This document shows, one piece after another, positions 1-5,497 of a DNA stretch of 5,571 bases (positions within the stretch are counted from its first letter, which is position 1; each line of letters opens with the position of its first letter). Source of the DNA: Chloroflexota bacterium (GTDB taxonomy: Bacteria; Chloroflexota; Dormibacteria; Aeolococcales; Aeolococcaceae); the NCBI GenBank assembly GCA_003491925.1, contig DNAU01000230.1:11055-16625 (forward strand). Reading direction: 5' to 3'. The notes under the pieces were generated by a model. It was not told the origin of the DNA, ran no database searches, and worked only from the letters and a program-made list of their open reading frames with translations. The translations under genes were made by a program, and so were the position numbers.

Positions 1-587
1 GTCTCGATCTCGACCTCGTAGCCCCACACCCGGCGGAGGAGCTCTCCCCGGCTCATCACCTGACCCGGACGGGAGGCCAGCAGGGCCAGCAGGTTGAACT
101 CGGTCAGGGTGAGGTTGACCTCCTCGCCGTCGCGGAAGACCTGGCGGCGTCCCAGGTCGATGGTCAGGCCCGGGAACTCGAAGCGGTCGCGGGGCTGCTC
201 CTGGGAGGAGATCTCGCTGCGGCGCAGGTGGGCGCCGATCCGCGCCATCAGCTCGCGGACCTCGAAGGGCTTGGTGACGTAGTCGTCGGCGCCCAGCTCG
301 AGTCCGACGACCACGTCGATGGTGTCGGCCTTGGCGGTGAGCATCAGGATCGGGACCCGTGACCCCTCGGAACGGAGCCGGCGGCAGACGTCGAGGCCAC
401 TCATCCCGGGCAGGTTCACGTCGAGGATGATCAGGTCGGGATTCTGCTCCCGGGCGGTCTGGAGTCCCTCCAGGCCGGTGGCGGCCTCGAGAAGGGTGTG
501 ATTCTGCGCGCTCACGGCGAGGCGGACCACCTCACGGCTGGGGGGGTCGTCCTCGACGATCAGGATGGTCTTGCCGCCGGCGCTCAT
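1..587 (-). CDS. OmpR/PhoB-family response regulator, C-terminus cut by window edge
   Basis: DNA-binding response regulator, the likely output protein of the hybrid kinase gene just upstream. It is read on the minus strand from the ATG at 587; 195 codons are visible and no stop is reached. The receiver domain covers about residues 7-122: acidic pocket E12-D13-D14, phosphoacceptor D56 in LIILDVNLPG, switch T84 in LMLTAKA, and K106 in the KPF motif. A short linker leads to an OmpR/PhoB winged-helix domain from about residue 135, with the typical LTLTEFNLLALLA and SRGELLRRVWGY segments. The recognition helix and wing lie beyond the left edge. Its ATG overlaps the kinase stop as ATGA, and only a weak GGAG lies 11 nt upstream, so translational coupling is likely. 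The family is certain; the regulon cannot be read from this sequence. Confidence 0.95.
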   Translation of the reverse strand, partial: MSAGGKTILIVEDDPPSREVVRLAVSAQNHTLLEAATGLEGLQTAREQNPDLIILDVNLPGMSGLDVCRRLRSEGSRVPILMLTAKADTIDVVVGLELGADDYVTKPFEVRELMARIGAHLRRSEISSQEQPRDRFEFPGLTIDLGRRQVFRDGEEVNLTLTEFNLLALLASRPGQVMSRGELLRRVWGYEVEIE

Positions 588-2239
588 GATGCCGCCGGCT
601 CCAGGTACGTTGCGATCCGTTGCACGAAGCTCGCTACCTCGATGGGCTTGCTGATGTACCCCGAACAACCGGCGGCGAGCGCTTCCTGCTCGTCACCTTT
701 CATGGCATTGGCGGTGAGAGCGACGATGGGGACGTCGGCGGTCTTGGGATCGGACTTTAGCATTCGGGTGACGGTCAGACCGTCCATCCCGGGCAGCTCC
801 ACGTCCATCAGGACGAGGTCGTAGAGGGTCGAGCGGGCCTTCTGCAGGCCCTCGGCGCCATCCGAGGCGACGTCGACCTCGAATCCGCTGCCATTGAGCA
901 CCATCCGGGCGAGGTTGCGGTTGCTCTGGTTGTCCTCGACCAGGAGGATCCGGTTGTGGACCCGGCCGTTCTGAGGCTCCATGCCGAGCAGCGGGAGCTG
1001 GAAGGTGAAGACCGACCCCCGGCCGACCTCCGAGTCGACCCGGATGTCGCCGCCGTGGAGCTCGACCAGGCGCCGGGTCAGCGAGAGTCCGAGACCGGTG
1101 CCCTCGACCTGGCGGGTGGTCGCGGTGTCGAGCTGGTAGAACTCGTCGAAGATCCGCTCGTGGTACTCGTGCGGGATGCCCACCCCGGTGTCGCCGACGT
1201 CGACCACCAGCCAACCGTTCTCGGGTCGGGCCGACACCCAGACCCGTCCGCCCTGGGCGGTGAACTTGATGGCGTTGGAGAGCAGGTTGTAGAGGATCTG
1301 CTTGAACTTGCTCTTGTCCGCCCGGGTCTCGAGGTCCTCGGGCTCGACGGTGATGGCCAGGTCGATGTCGCGCCGCTCGCTCAGCGACCGGATGACGTTG
1401 TGGACCTCGCGCACCGCGTTGCCGACCCTGAACCGGTCGTAGGCCAGCTCCATCCGGCCGGCCTCGATCTTGGAGAGGTCGAGGACGTCGTTGACCAGCT
1501 CCAGGAGGTGCTTGCCGCTGGCGTGGATGTTCTCCAGGCACTCGTGCCGCTGGTCCTCGGAGAGCTCCACCAGGTTGTCCTTGAGGATCTCGCTGAACCC
1601 CAGGATGGCGTTGAGCGGGGTGCGCAGCTCATGGCTCATGTTGGCCAGGAACTCGCTCTTGAGCCGGGAGATCTCGGCGATGTGGGCGTTGGCGATCTCC
1701 AGCTCGCGAGTGCGGTCGGCGATCTCCTTGATCTGGCGCCGCTGGGTCGTGTAGAGGCGCGCGTTGTCGATGGAGATGGCCGCCTGGTTGGCGATGATCT
1801 GCATCAGGGCCTGCTCCACTGAGGTGAAGGGGTTGACCTCCTTCCTCGCGATGGTCAGCGCTCCGACCAGGCGCCGGGGGGACTCCAGGGGCATGATCAG
1901 GACCGAACGGGGCGAGTAGCCCATCTCGAGGTTCTTGAAGCGGCTGTCCTTGGTCGCGTCGCTGACGGAGACGATCTTGCGTTGCTTGGCCGCCCAGCCA
2001 ACGATGCCCTCTCCCAGCTTGAATCGAGCCACCCGGCTGACCGACTCCCCGAAGGGAAAGGTCGCGATCGCCGCGAGGGTGAGGTCATCCTCATCGAGCA
2101 AAAAGACCGTGGCCGCATCGCAGACTGCCAGGTCGCTGGCCGCCTTGAGCATGAAATCGATGGTCTCCTTCAGCTCGAGGCTGGACGTGAAGAGGTTGCC
2201 CACCTGGCCGAGGAGATCGACGATGACCTTATCGTCCAT
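584..2239 (-). CDS. Soluble hybrid sensor histidine kinase (GAF-HisKA-HATPase_c-REC)
   Basis: Cytoplasmic sensor kinase with no transmembrane segment, so it probably senses an internal signal through its GAF domain. The frame is open to a GTG at 2299 (571 aa). I prefer the ATG at 2239 (551 aa): the extra 20 codons have only 11 of 20 G/C third positions and contain a TATACT -10 box. Numbered from the GTG: GAF about 28-182; coiled linker about 183-212; HisKA with H223 in MSHELRTPLN, whose E224 and T227 fit the HExxT phosphatase motif; HATPase_c with N-box N342, G1 box DVGDTGVGIP (D370), F box FDEFYQL and G2 box GTGLGLSL; then a receiver about 449-568 with E455-D456, phosphoacceptor D499, T529 and K551. 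All catalytic residues are present. No Hpt domain is fused or seen nearby. The signal is unknown. Confidence 0.95.
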   Translation of the reverse strand: MDDKVIVDLLGQVGNLFTSSLELKETIDFMLKAASDLAVCDAATVFLLDEDDLTLAAIATFPFGESVSRVARFKLGEGIVGWAAKQRKIVSVSDATKDSRFKNLEMGYSPRSVLIMPLESPRRLVGALTIARKEVNPFTSVEQALMQIIANQAAISIDNARLYTTQRRQIKEIADRTRELEIANAHIAEISRLKSEFLANMSHELRTPLNAILGFSEILKDNLVELSEDQRHECLENIHASGKHLLELVNDVLDLSKIEAGRMELAYDRFRVGNAVREVHNVIRSLSERRDIDLAITVEPEDLETRADKSKFKQILYNLLSNAIKFTAQGGRVWVSARPENGWLVVDVGDTGVGIPHEYHERIFDEFYQLDTATTRQVEGTGLGLSLTRRLVELHGGDIRVDSEVGRGSVFTFQLPLLGMEPQNGRVHNRILLVEDNQSNRNLARMVLNGSGFEVDVASDGAEGLQKARSTLYDLVLMDVELPGMDGLTVTRMLKSDPKTADVPIVALTANAMKGDEQEALAAGCSGYISKPIEVASFVQRIATYLEPAAS

Positions 2240-2275
2240 CCGCGGCGAGTATAGGGCAGTCCTGCCATCTGCAAT
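2240..2275 (-). promoter_or_regulatory. Candidate leaderless promoter of the hybrid kinase gene
   Basis: On the minus strand a TATACT hexamer (2253-2248) lies 8 nt before the ATG at 2239. That puts the expected transcription start at or next to the A of the ATG. A TTGCAG (2274-2269) lies 15 bp further upstream as a possible but closely spaced -35. The area is AT-rich compared with its surroundings. No Shine-Dalgarno sequence precedes this ATG, which fits a leaderless mRNA. A short inverted repeat GGCAG-TC-CTGCC (2255-2266) sits between the two boxes. This is prediction from sequence only. Confidence 0.55.
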
Positions 2276-2291
2276 GATCCTTTGTTGCAAT
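2270..2291 (-). repeat. Direct repeat of ATTGCA upstream of the kinase gene
   Basis: ATTGCA occurs twice on the minus strand, at 2291-2286 and 2275-2270, with a 16-bp start-to-start distance. The proximal copy overlaps the candidate -35 of the kinase gene. OmpR/PhoB-type regulators bind direct repeats, usually at about 11-bp spacing, so autoregulation is possible but the spacing does not fit the usual pattern. Confidence 0.3.
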
Positions 2292-2378
2292 CCAGTCACC
2301 GTCCGATGACGACGAGGGCTCGGCGCCGGGCCGCCCGGGGCTGTGAAGCCCTCGGAGGAGGTGGGACCTGAGGCCGAG

Positions 2379-2395
2379 CCGCCCTGGGAGGGCGG
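2379..2395 (-). terminator. GC hairpin, candidate terminator of the etfBA operon
   Basis: A perfect 7-bp stem (2379-2385 with 2389-2395) closed by a 3-nt loop begins 17 nt after the etfA stop codon. All but one of the pairs are G-C. No T-run follows on the minus strand, so it is not a textbook intrinsic terminator; it could also be an mRNA-stabilising 3' hairpin. Smaller 5-bp stems lie at 2326-2338 and 2338-2351. The rest of the 2240-2411 intergenic stretch holds the kinase promoter region and nothing else I recognise. Confidence 0.5.
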
Positions 2396-2411
2396 GGCAC
2401 CGGCGCCACCC

Positions 2412-3392
2412 TCAGCCCGATCTGGACCTCAGCTCGTCCCGCAGCTGGCGCAGCACCGTGAGGGCGTCGCCGACGATCCCCAGGTCGGCCAGCTTGAAGA
2501 TCGGCGCCTCGGGGTCTCGGTTGATGGCCACGATGGCCTGGGCCCCCCTCATGCCCACCGTGTGCTGCATCGCCCCGCTGATCCCGCAGGCGATGTAGAC
2601 CGTCGGCTTCACGGTCTTGCCGGTCTGGCCCACCTGCATCGAGTAGGGCACCCAGCCGGCGTCGACGGCGGCGCGACTGGCCCCCACCGCGCCGTGGAGG
2701 AGGCCGGCGACCTCGTGGAGCAGCTCGAAGTTGGCGGGCTCCTGGAGGCCGCGCCCCCCGCTCACCACCACCGTGGCCTCCTCCAGGGCCGGGCCGGTCG
2801 CAACCGGGGTGGAGCGATCGACCACCCGGGCCCGGCGGTGGCGCTCGTCGATCACGGCCGGTACCTCGACCGTCCGCGGGGCGGGGCCGGCTGGGAGGGC
2901 CGACGCCGTGAAGGCCTTGGGCCGGAAGAGGGCAAGCGCCGGCCTCCGTTCGCCGAACTCGGTCCGCACCACCTGGGTGACGCCGAAGATGGTGGAGGTG
3001 ACCGTGATGGCCGCGCCGGTCTCGATGTCCAGGCCGTTGGCGATGACCGGCAGATCCAGCTTCGCCGCCAGCCGACCGGCGAGGTCGCGGCCGTCGTGGG
3101 TGCCCGGGAAGAGGATCAGCTCCGGCTTCCGGGTCGCGATCAGGGGGGCGAGGGTGTCGGCACCGGGACCGCCCATCAGCAGCTCGACGAAGCCGGCGTC
3201 GATGGAGATGTAGACGGTGGAGGCGCCGTGGCGGCCGAGCTCGCCGACCGCCTCACGGGCGCCGGGGCCCAGGCAGACCGCCTCGACGTCCGCCGCGCCC
3301 AGCGAGCGCGCCTTGGTGAGGAGCTCCAGCGCGCCGGGCGCGACCCGACCGTCGACGACCTCCGCGAACACCCAGACGGGACCGTTGGCCAC
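2412..3392 (-). CDS. etfA: Electron transfer flavoprotein subunit alpha
   Basis: FAD-carrying subunit of the soluble electron transfer flavoprotein heterodimer. ETF usually accepts electrons from acyl-CoA and related dehydrogenases and passes them to a membrane ETF:quinone oxidoreductase. The 326-aa length is usual for the family. The N-terminal half (about 5-190) is the ETF alpha/beta domain, opening with VWVFAEV. The C-terminal FAD domain has the family pattern: VVSGGRGLQ (209-217), VGASRAAVDAGW (236-247), QVGQTGKTVKPTVYIACGIS (253-272), the HTVGM segment (277-281) and INRDPEAPIF (290-299). It starts with GTG only 1 nt after the etfB TGA and has no well-placed Shine-Dalgarno sequence, so it probably depends on coupling to etfB. 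No electron donor or ETF-QO gene lies in the window, so the partner dehydrogenase is unknown. Confidence 0.96.
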   Translation of the reverse strand: MANGPVWVFAEVVDGRVAPGALELLTKARSLGAADVEAVCLGPGAREAVGELGRHGASTVYISIDAGFVELLMGGPGADTLAPLIATRKPELILFPGTHDGRDLAGRLAAKLDLPVIANGLDIETGAAITVTSTIFGVTQVVRTEFGERRPALALFRPKAFTASALPAGPAPRTVEVPAVIDERHRRARVVDRSTPVATGPALEEATVVVSGGRGLQEPANFELLHEVAGLLHGAVGASRAAVDAGWVPYSMQVGQTGKTVKPTVYIACGISGAMQHTVGMRGAQAIVAINRDPEAPIFKLADLGIVGDALTVLRQLRDELRSRSG

Positions 3393-3393
3393 C

Positions 3394-4167
3394 TCAGATC
3401 ACCCGAAGCCTGGCCAGCAGCTCGACGATCCGGTGCGCCCCGTCCCCGTCGTCGCGGACCACCTCGCCGGCCTGGCGCTGCCCGGCCATGGTCACCGAGA
3501 CCACGGTCTGGCCGGTCGGGGTCGGGACCGACGCGGCGAGGCCGAGGTCGGTCGGCGTCAGCCGCTCCAGCGGCTTGGACTTGACGCCCATGATCCCCCG
3601 GAGCGTCGGATAGCGCGGCTCGTTGACCCCGGCGGTCACCGCGACCACGCAGGGCAGTCCGGTGACGACCGTCTCCGACCCTCTCTCCGTCTGCCGGGTC
3701 GCGGTGAGCAGGCTGCCATCGGAGCTCATCTCGCTGGCGAAGGTGACGGCGGGCACCCCCAGCAGCTCGGCGAGCGCCTGGGGAACGATCCCGCTGTACC
3801 CGTCCGTCGACTCGGTGGCGGTGATCACCAGATCGTAGGGCTCGCGGCGGATCGCCGCGGCCAGCACCTTGGCGGTGGTGAGGGCATCGGCTCCGCGCAG
3901 GCTGTCGTCGCAGACCAGGACGCCCTTCGTCGCGCCCATCGCCAGGGCCTTGCGCACCGCGTCGACCGCCCGCTCCGGCCCCATCGACACCACCCTCACC
4001 TCGCCGCCGTGGGCCTCGGCCAACTGGAGGCCGGCCTCGACGCCGAACTCGTCACCCGGGTCGAGCACGGCGTCGGCGAGATCGCGGCGCAGCCGGTGGG
4101 TCTCCGGGTCGAGCTGGCCCGGGGTGTTGGGATCGGGGACCAGCTTCACGCAGACCACCACGTTCAC
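3394..4167 (-). CDS. etfB: Electron transfer flavoprotein subunit beta
   Basis: Beta subunit of ETF, which in the family binds AMP and completes the heterodimer with the alpha subunit encoded next. The preferred start is the GTG at 4167, giving 257 aa beginning MNVVVCVKLVPDPN, as is typical. A frame open to 4221 would add 18 residues unlike the family, and GGAGGAGGGAG lies 7 nt before the GTG. Visible family features are the N-terminal VCVKLVPD strand, DPGDEFGVEAGLQLAE (36-51), the GPERAVDAVRKALAMGA helix (63-79), ESTDGYSG (119-126) and the ETF-beta signature around NEPRYPTLRGIMGVKSKP (182-199). The last part overlaps the loop that docks partner dehydrogenases in characterised ETFs. It is first in a two-gene operon, 173 nt from a divergent gene. 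Confidence 0.96.
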   Translation of the reverse strand: MNVVVCVKLVPDPNTPGQLDPETHRLRRDLADAVLDPGDEFGVEAGLQLAEAHGGEVRVVSMGPERAVDAVRKALAMGATKGVLVCDDSLRGADALTTAKVLAAAIRREPYDLVITATESTDGYSGIVPQALAELLGVPAVTFASEMSSDGSLLTATRQTERGSETVVTGLPCVVAVTAGVNEPRYPTLRGIMGVKSKPLERLTPTDLGLAASVPTPTGQTVVSVTMAGQRQAGEVVRDDGDGAHRIVELLARLRVI

Positions 4168-4174
4168 GCTCGTG

Positions 4175-4185
4175 CTCCCTCCTCC
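4175..4185 (-). promoter_or_regulatory. Strong Shine-Dalgarno sequence deciding the etfB start
   Basis: The purine run GGAGGAGGGAG on the minus strand ends 7 nt before the GTG at 4167. It is the only strong ribosome-binding site in the window and fixes the etfB start there. It implies that the etfBA mRNA has a real 5' leader, unlike the cyclophilin and kinase genes. Confidence 0.8.
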
Positions 4186-4224
4186 GGCCGCGGCGCGGCA
4201 CGGCGCACCGACCCGACGCAACCC

Positions 4225-4230
4225 AGCTTA
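4225..4230 (-). promoter_or_regulatory. Candidate -10 box of the etfBA promoter
   Basis: TAAGCT on the minus strand (4230-4225) fits the TANNNT pattern and lies 57 nt upstream of the etfB GTG, leaving room for a leader carrying the Shine-Dalgarno sequence. A -35 at 17-bp spacing would fall at 4248-4253, inside the GGGAGC palindromes, where no TTGACA-like hexamer is seen. Tentative. Confidence 0.35.
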
Positions 4231-4240
4231 GCAGTCACCG

Positions 4241-4264
4241 GGGAGCGCTCCCGGCGCCGGGAGC
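4241..4264. repeat. Overlapping palindromes built from three GGGAGC half-sites
   Basis: GGGAGC (4241-4246), its inverse GCTCCC (4247-4252), a self-complementary spacer GGCGCC (4253-4258) and GGGAGC again (4259-4264) form two overlapping perfect palindromes: 12 bp at 4241-4252 and 18 bp at 4247-4264. They lie in the divergent intergenic region, over the expected -35 of etfBA and about 77 nt upstream of the exported-protein gene. The arrangement is operator-like; a GC hairpin in a leader transcript is the alternative. Function is inferred. Confidence 0.6.
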
Positions 4265-4340
4265 CATCCCGCCGCCACCCGGGCTCGGTTCTCAGGCCGG
4301 GCTCAGGCGCCGCCGCCCGCTCCGCCCGAGAATCCGAACC

Positions 4341-4919
4341 ATGTTGGAAATCGCCAGATCCCTCACCCGCAACCTCCGCGCCGCGGTGGGCCGGCACGCC
4401 GTCGCCGCCGGGCTGTCGCTGGCCCTCGCCGCCGCCGTCGCCGGTGTGGGCGCCGGCTTCGCCATCGCCGCCAGCGCCGGCGCGAGCCTGCCGACGGCCG
4501 CGGTCACCGCCGCCACCACCAGCGCCAGCGCCACCGGCAACCCGTCCACCGGGGCGGCGGCCCGTCCGATCATCCGCGGGCTGATCGCGCTGACGGCCAG
4601 GGACACGGGCCAGACCCTCGCGCAGGTCCGCACCCTGCTCCGCCAGGACGAGACGCTCAACCAGATCGCGGGCAGCCAGGCGGCCGCCGTGGTCCAGAGC
4701 GCCGATGCCGCGGTGACCTCGAAGGTCAGCGCTCGAGAGGCCGCCGGCAAGCTGTCCGCCAGCCAGGGATCGGCGCTCGCGACCCGTGCCGACAACCGGA
4801 TCTCCCAGGTGATGGCCGCTCCCGGGCAGCGCCTCCTCCGCGCGCTGCAGCGGGCCGCCATGAAGACGAGCCCCAGCGCCTCGCCGGTCGCGACCCCCGA
4901 ACCCTCGAGCGGCGCCTGA
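4341..4919 (+). CDS. Exported alanine-rich helical protein of unknown function
   Basis: A 192-aa protein I cannot name. The N-terminus is basic (R6, R10, R13, R18), then hydrophobic at about 20-48, as in a signal peptide or signal anchor; AASA|GA near residue 46 is a possible signal peptidase I site. An Ala/Thr/Ser linker (49-76) leads to a helical segment (about 77-172) containing TLAQVRTLLRQDETLNQIAG and later ASQGSALATRADNRISQVM. This resembles a 'xLRxxLxxGxSLxxIA ... LTxxQAxxLxxRxxxxIxxxV' helical unit I associate with many exported proteins of high-GC soil bacteria. A Ser/Pro tail ends it. No catalytic motif is visible. No Shine-Dalgarno sequence precedes the ATG; GAGAAT lies 7 nt upstream as a weak -10 for a leaderless transcript. 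It is divergent from etfB and monocistronic if the downstream hairpin terminates. Confidence 0.8.
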   Translation: MLEIARSLTRNLRAAVGRHAVAAGLSLALAAAVAGVGAGFAIAASAGASLPTAAVTAATTSASATGNPSTGAAARPIIRGLIALTARDTGQTLAQVRTLLRQDETLNQIAGSQAAAVVQSADAAVTSKVSAREAAGKLSASQGSALATRADNRISQVMAAPGQRLLRALQRAAMKTSPSASPVATPEPSSGA

Positions 4920-4964
4920 CCACAGGCTGACCGCTCGACCCGGCCCCCGCGGTCCCCCTCCCCG

Positions 4965-4992
4965 GGCCGGCGCCGCCGCATCGGCGCCGGCC
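4965..4992 (+). terminator. 11-bp perfect GC hairpin: terminator and/or operator
   Basis: GGCCGGCGCCG (4965-4975) pairs perfectly with CGGCGCCGGCC (4982-4992) around a 6-nt loop, CCGCAT. It starts 45 nt after the stop of the exported-protein gene, where a terminator is expected. No T-run follows. It also ends 10 bp before the TAGACT box of the cyclophilin gene and covers its -35 zone, so it could also act as an operator. Between 4920 and 4964 I see only C-rich sequence. Confidence 0.55.
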
Positions 4993-5002
4993 GTCGCTTG
5001 TC

Positions 5003-5014
5003 TAGACTCCAACG
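5003..5014 (+). promoter_or_regulatory. Leaderless-type promoter of the cyclophilin gene
   Basis: TAGACT (5003-5008), a TANNNT-type -10 box, lies 6 nt upstream of the ATG at 5015. Transcription would start at or within a base or two of the ATG. No Shine-Dalgarno sequence is present between them. No -35 is recognisable at 16-18 bp spacing, because that zone is the loop and arm of the hairpin at 4965-4992. Confidence 0.6.
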
Positions 5015-5497
5015 ATGCCGAAGAAGTACGCGCGACCCGAGCAGGTCATCGACCCCCACGCCCGCTACCTGGCCACCATCTCGACCGACCGAGGCGACAT
5101 CGAGTTCGCCATGGACGCCTCCCGAGCGCCGAGGACGGTCAACAACTTCGTCTTCCTGGCCGGCGAGGGGTTCTACGACGGCCTCACCTTCCACCGGGTG
5201 GTCGACGGCTTCGTGATCCAGGGCGGCTGCCCGGAGGGCACCGGCCGCGGCGGGCCCGGGTACCGCTTCGAGGACGAGCCGGTGCAGGGTGACTACATCG
5301 CGGGCTCGGTGGCGATGGCCAACTCCGGACCCGGCACCAACGGCTCCCAGTTCTTCATCTCCACGGCGGACAACCGCCGCAGCCTGACCAAGTCGTACAA
5401 CCTCTTCGGCCAGGTGGTGAAGGGGATGGAGGTGGTGGGCGAGATCCGGGCCGGCGACGTGATGCACTCGGTGAAGGTCAGGCCCGAGACGCCGTGA
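5015..5497 (+). CDS. Cyclophilin-type peptidyl-prolyl cis-trans isomerase
   Basis: A 160-aa single-domain cyclophilin that catalyses cis-trans isomerisation of Xaa-Pro bonds. It has no signal peptide, so it should act in the cytoplasm. After a short N-terminal extension (MPKKYARPEQ..., about 17 residues, common in small bacterial cyclophilins) the domain shows FHRVVDGFVIQGG (59-71, catalytic R61, F66, Q69), GTGRGGPGYRFEDE (75-88), the NSGPGTNGSQFFI stretch (103-115, with Q112 and F114) and YNLFGQVV (128-135). These match R55, F60, Q63, Q111 and F113 of human cyclophilin A. The tryptophan equivalent to W121 is absent, as in many bacterial members, which predicts poor cyclosporin binding. The ATG choice is supported by the TAGACT box 6 nt upstream. 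Its stop overlaps the next gene's start as GTGA. Confidence 0.95.
   Translation: MPKKYARPEQVIDPHARYLATISTDRGDIEFAMDASRAPRTVNNFVFLAGEGFYDGLTFHRVVDGFVIQGGCPEGTGRGGPGYRFEDEPVQGDYIAGSVAMANSGPGTNGSQFFISTADNRRSLTKSYNLFGQVVKGMEVVGEIRAGDVMHSVKVRPETP

Noticed and set aside
956..1822. Plus-strand frame of 288 codons inside the histidine kinase
   Set aside because: Asp/Val/Leu/Gly-rich antisense translation; the minus strand carries all kinase motifs.
2326..2351. Two 5-bp stem-loops (2326-2338 and 2338-2351) as extra terminators
   Set aside because: Stems of this length are common by chance at this GC content and no T-run follows; the 7-bp hairpin at 2379-2395 is the better candidate.
2343..3584. Long plus-strand frame (413 codons) opposite etfA and the end of etfB
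   Set aside because: Its translation is Gly/Arg/His/Asp-rich low-complexity sequence typical of the antisense of GC-rich genes, while the minus strand encodes clear ETF subunits.
4279..4308. Short direct repeats CCGGGCTC (4279, 4297) and CTCAGGC (4291, 4302)
   Set aside because: Only 7-8 bp in strongly GC-biased sequence, with no consistent spacing and no relation to a promoter box; probably chance.
4164..5012. Minus-strand frame of 282 codons opposite the exported-protein gene
   Set aside because: Gly/Arg/Ala-rich composition, it crosses the etfB regulatory region, and it lacks the export-signal logic seen in the plus-strand frame.
4292..5467. Long minus-strand frame (391 codons) opposite the exported protein and the cyclophilin
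   Set aside because: It runs across two genes and the hairpin between them, has no recognisable motif, and the plus strand encodes an unmistakable cyclophilin. It is a shadow frame.
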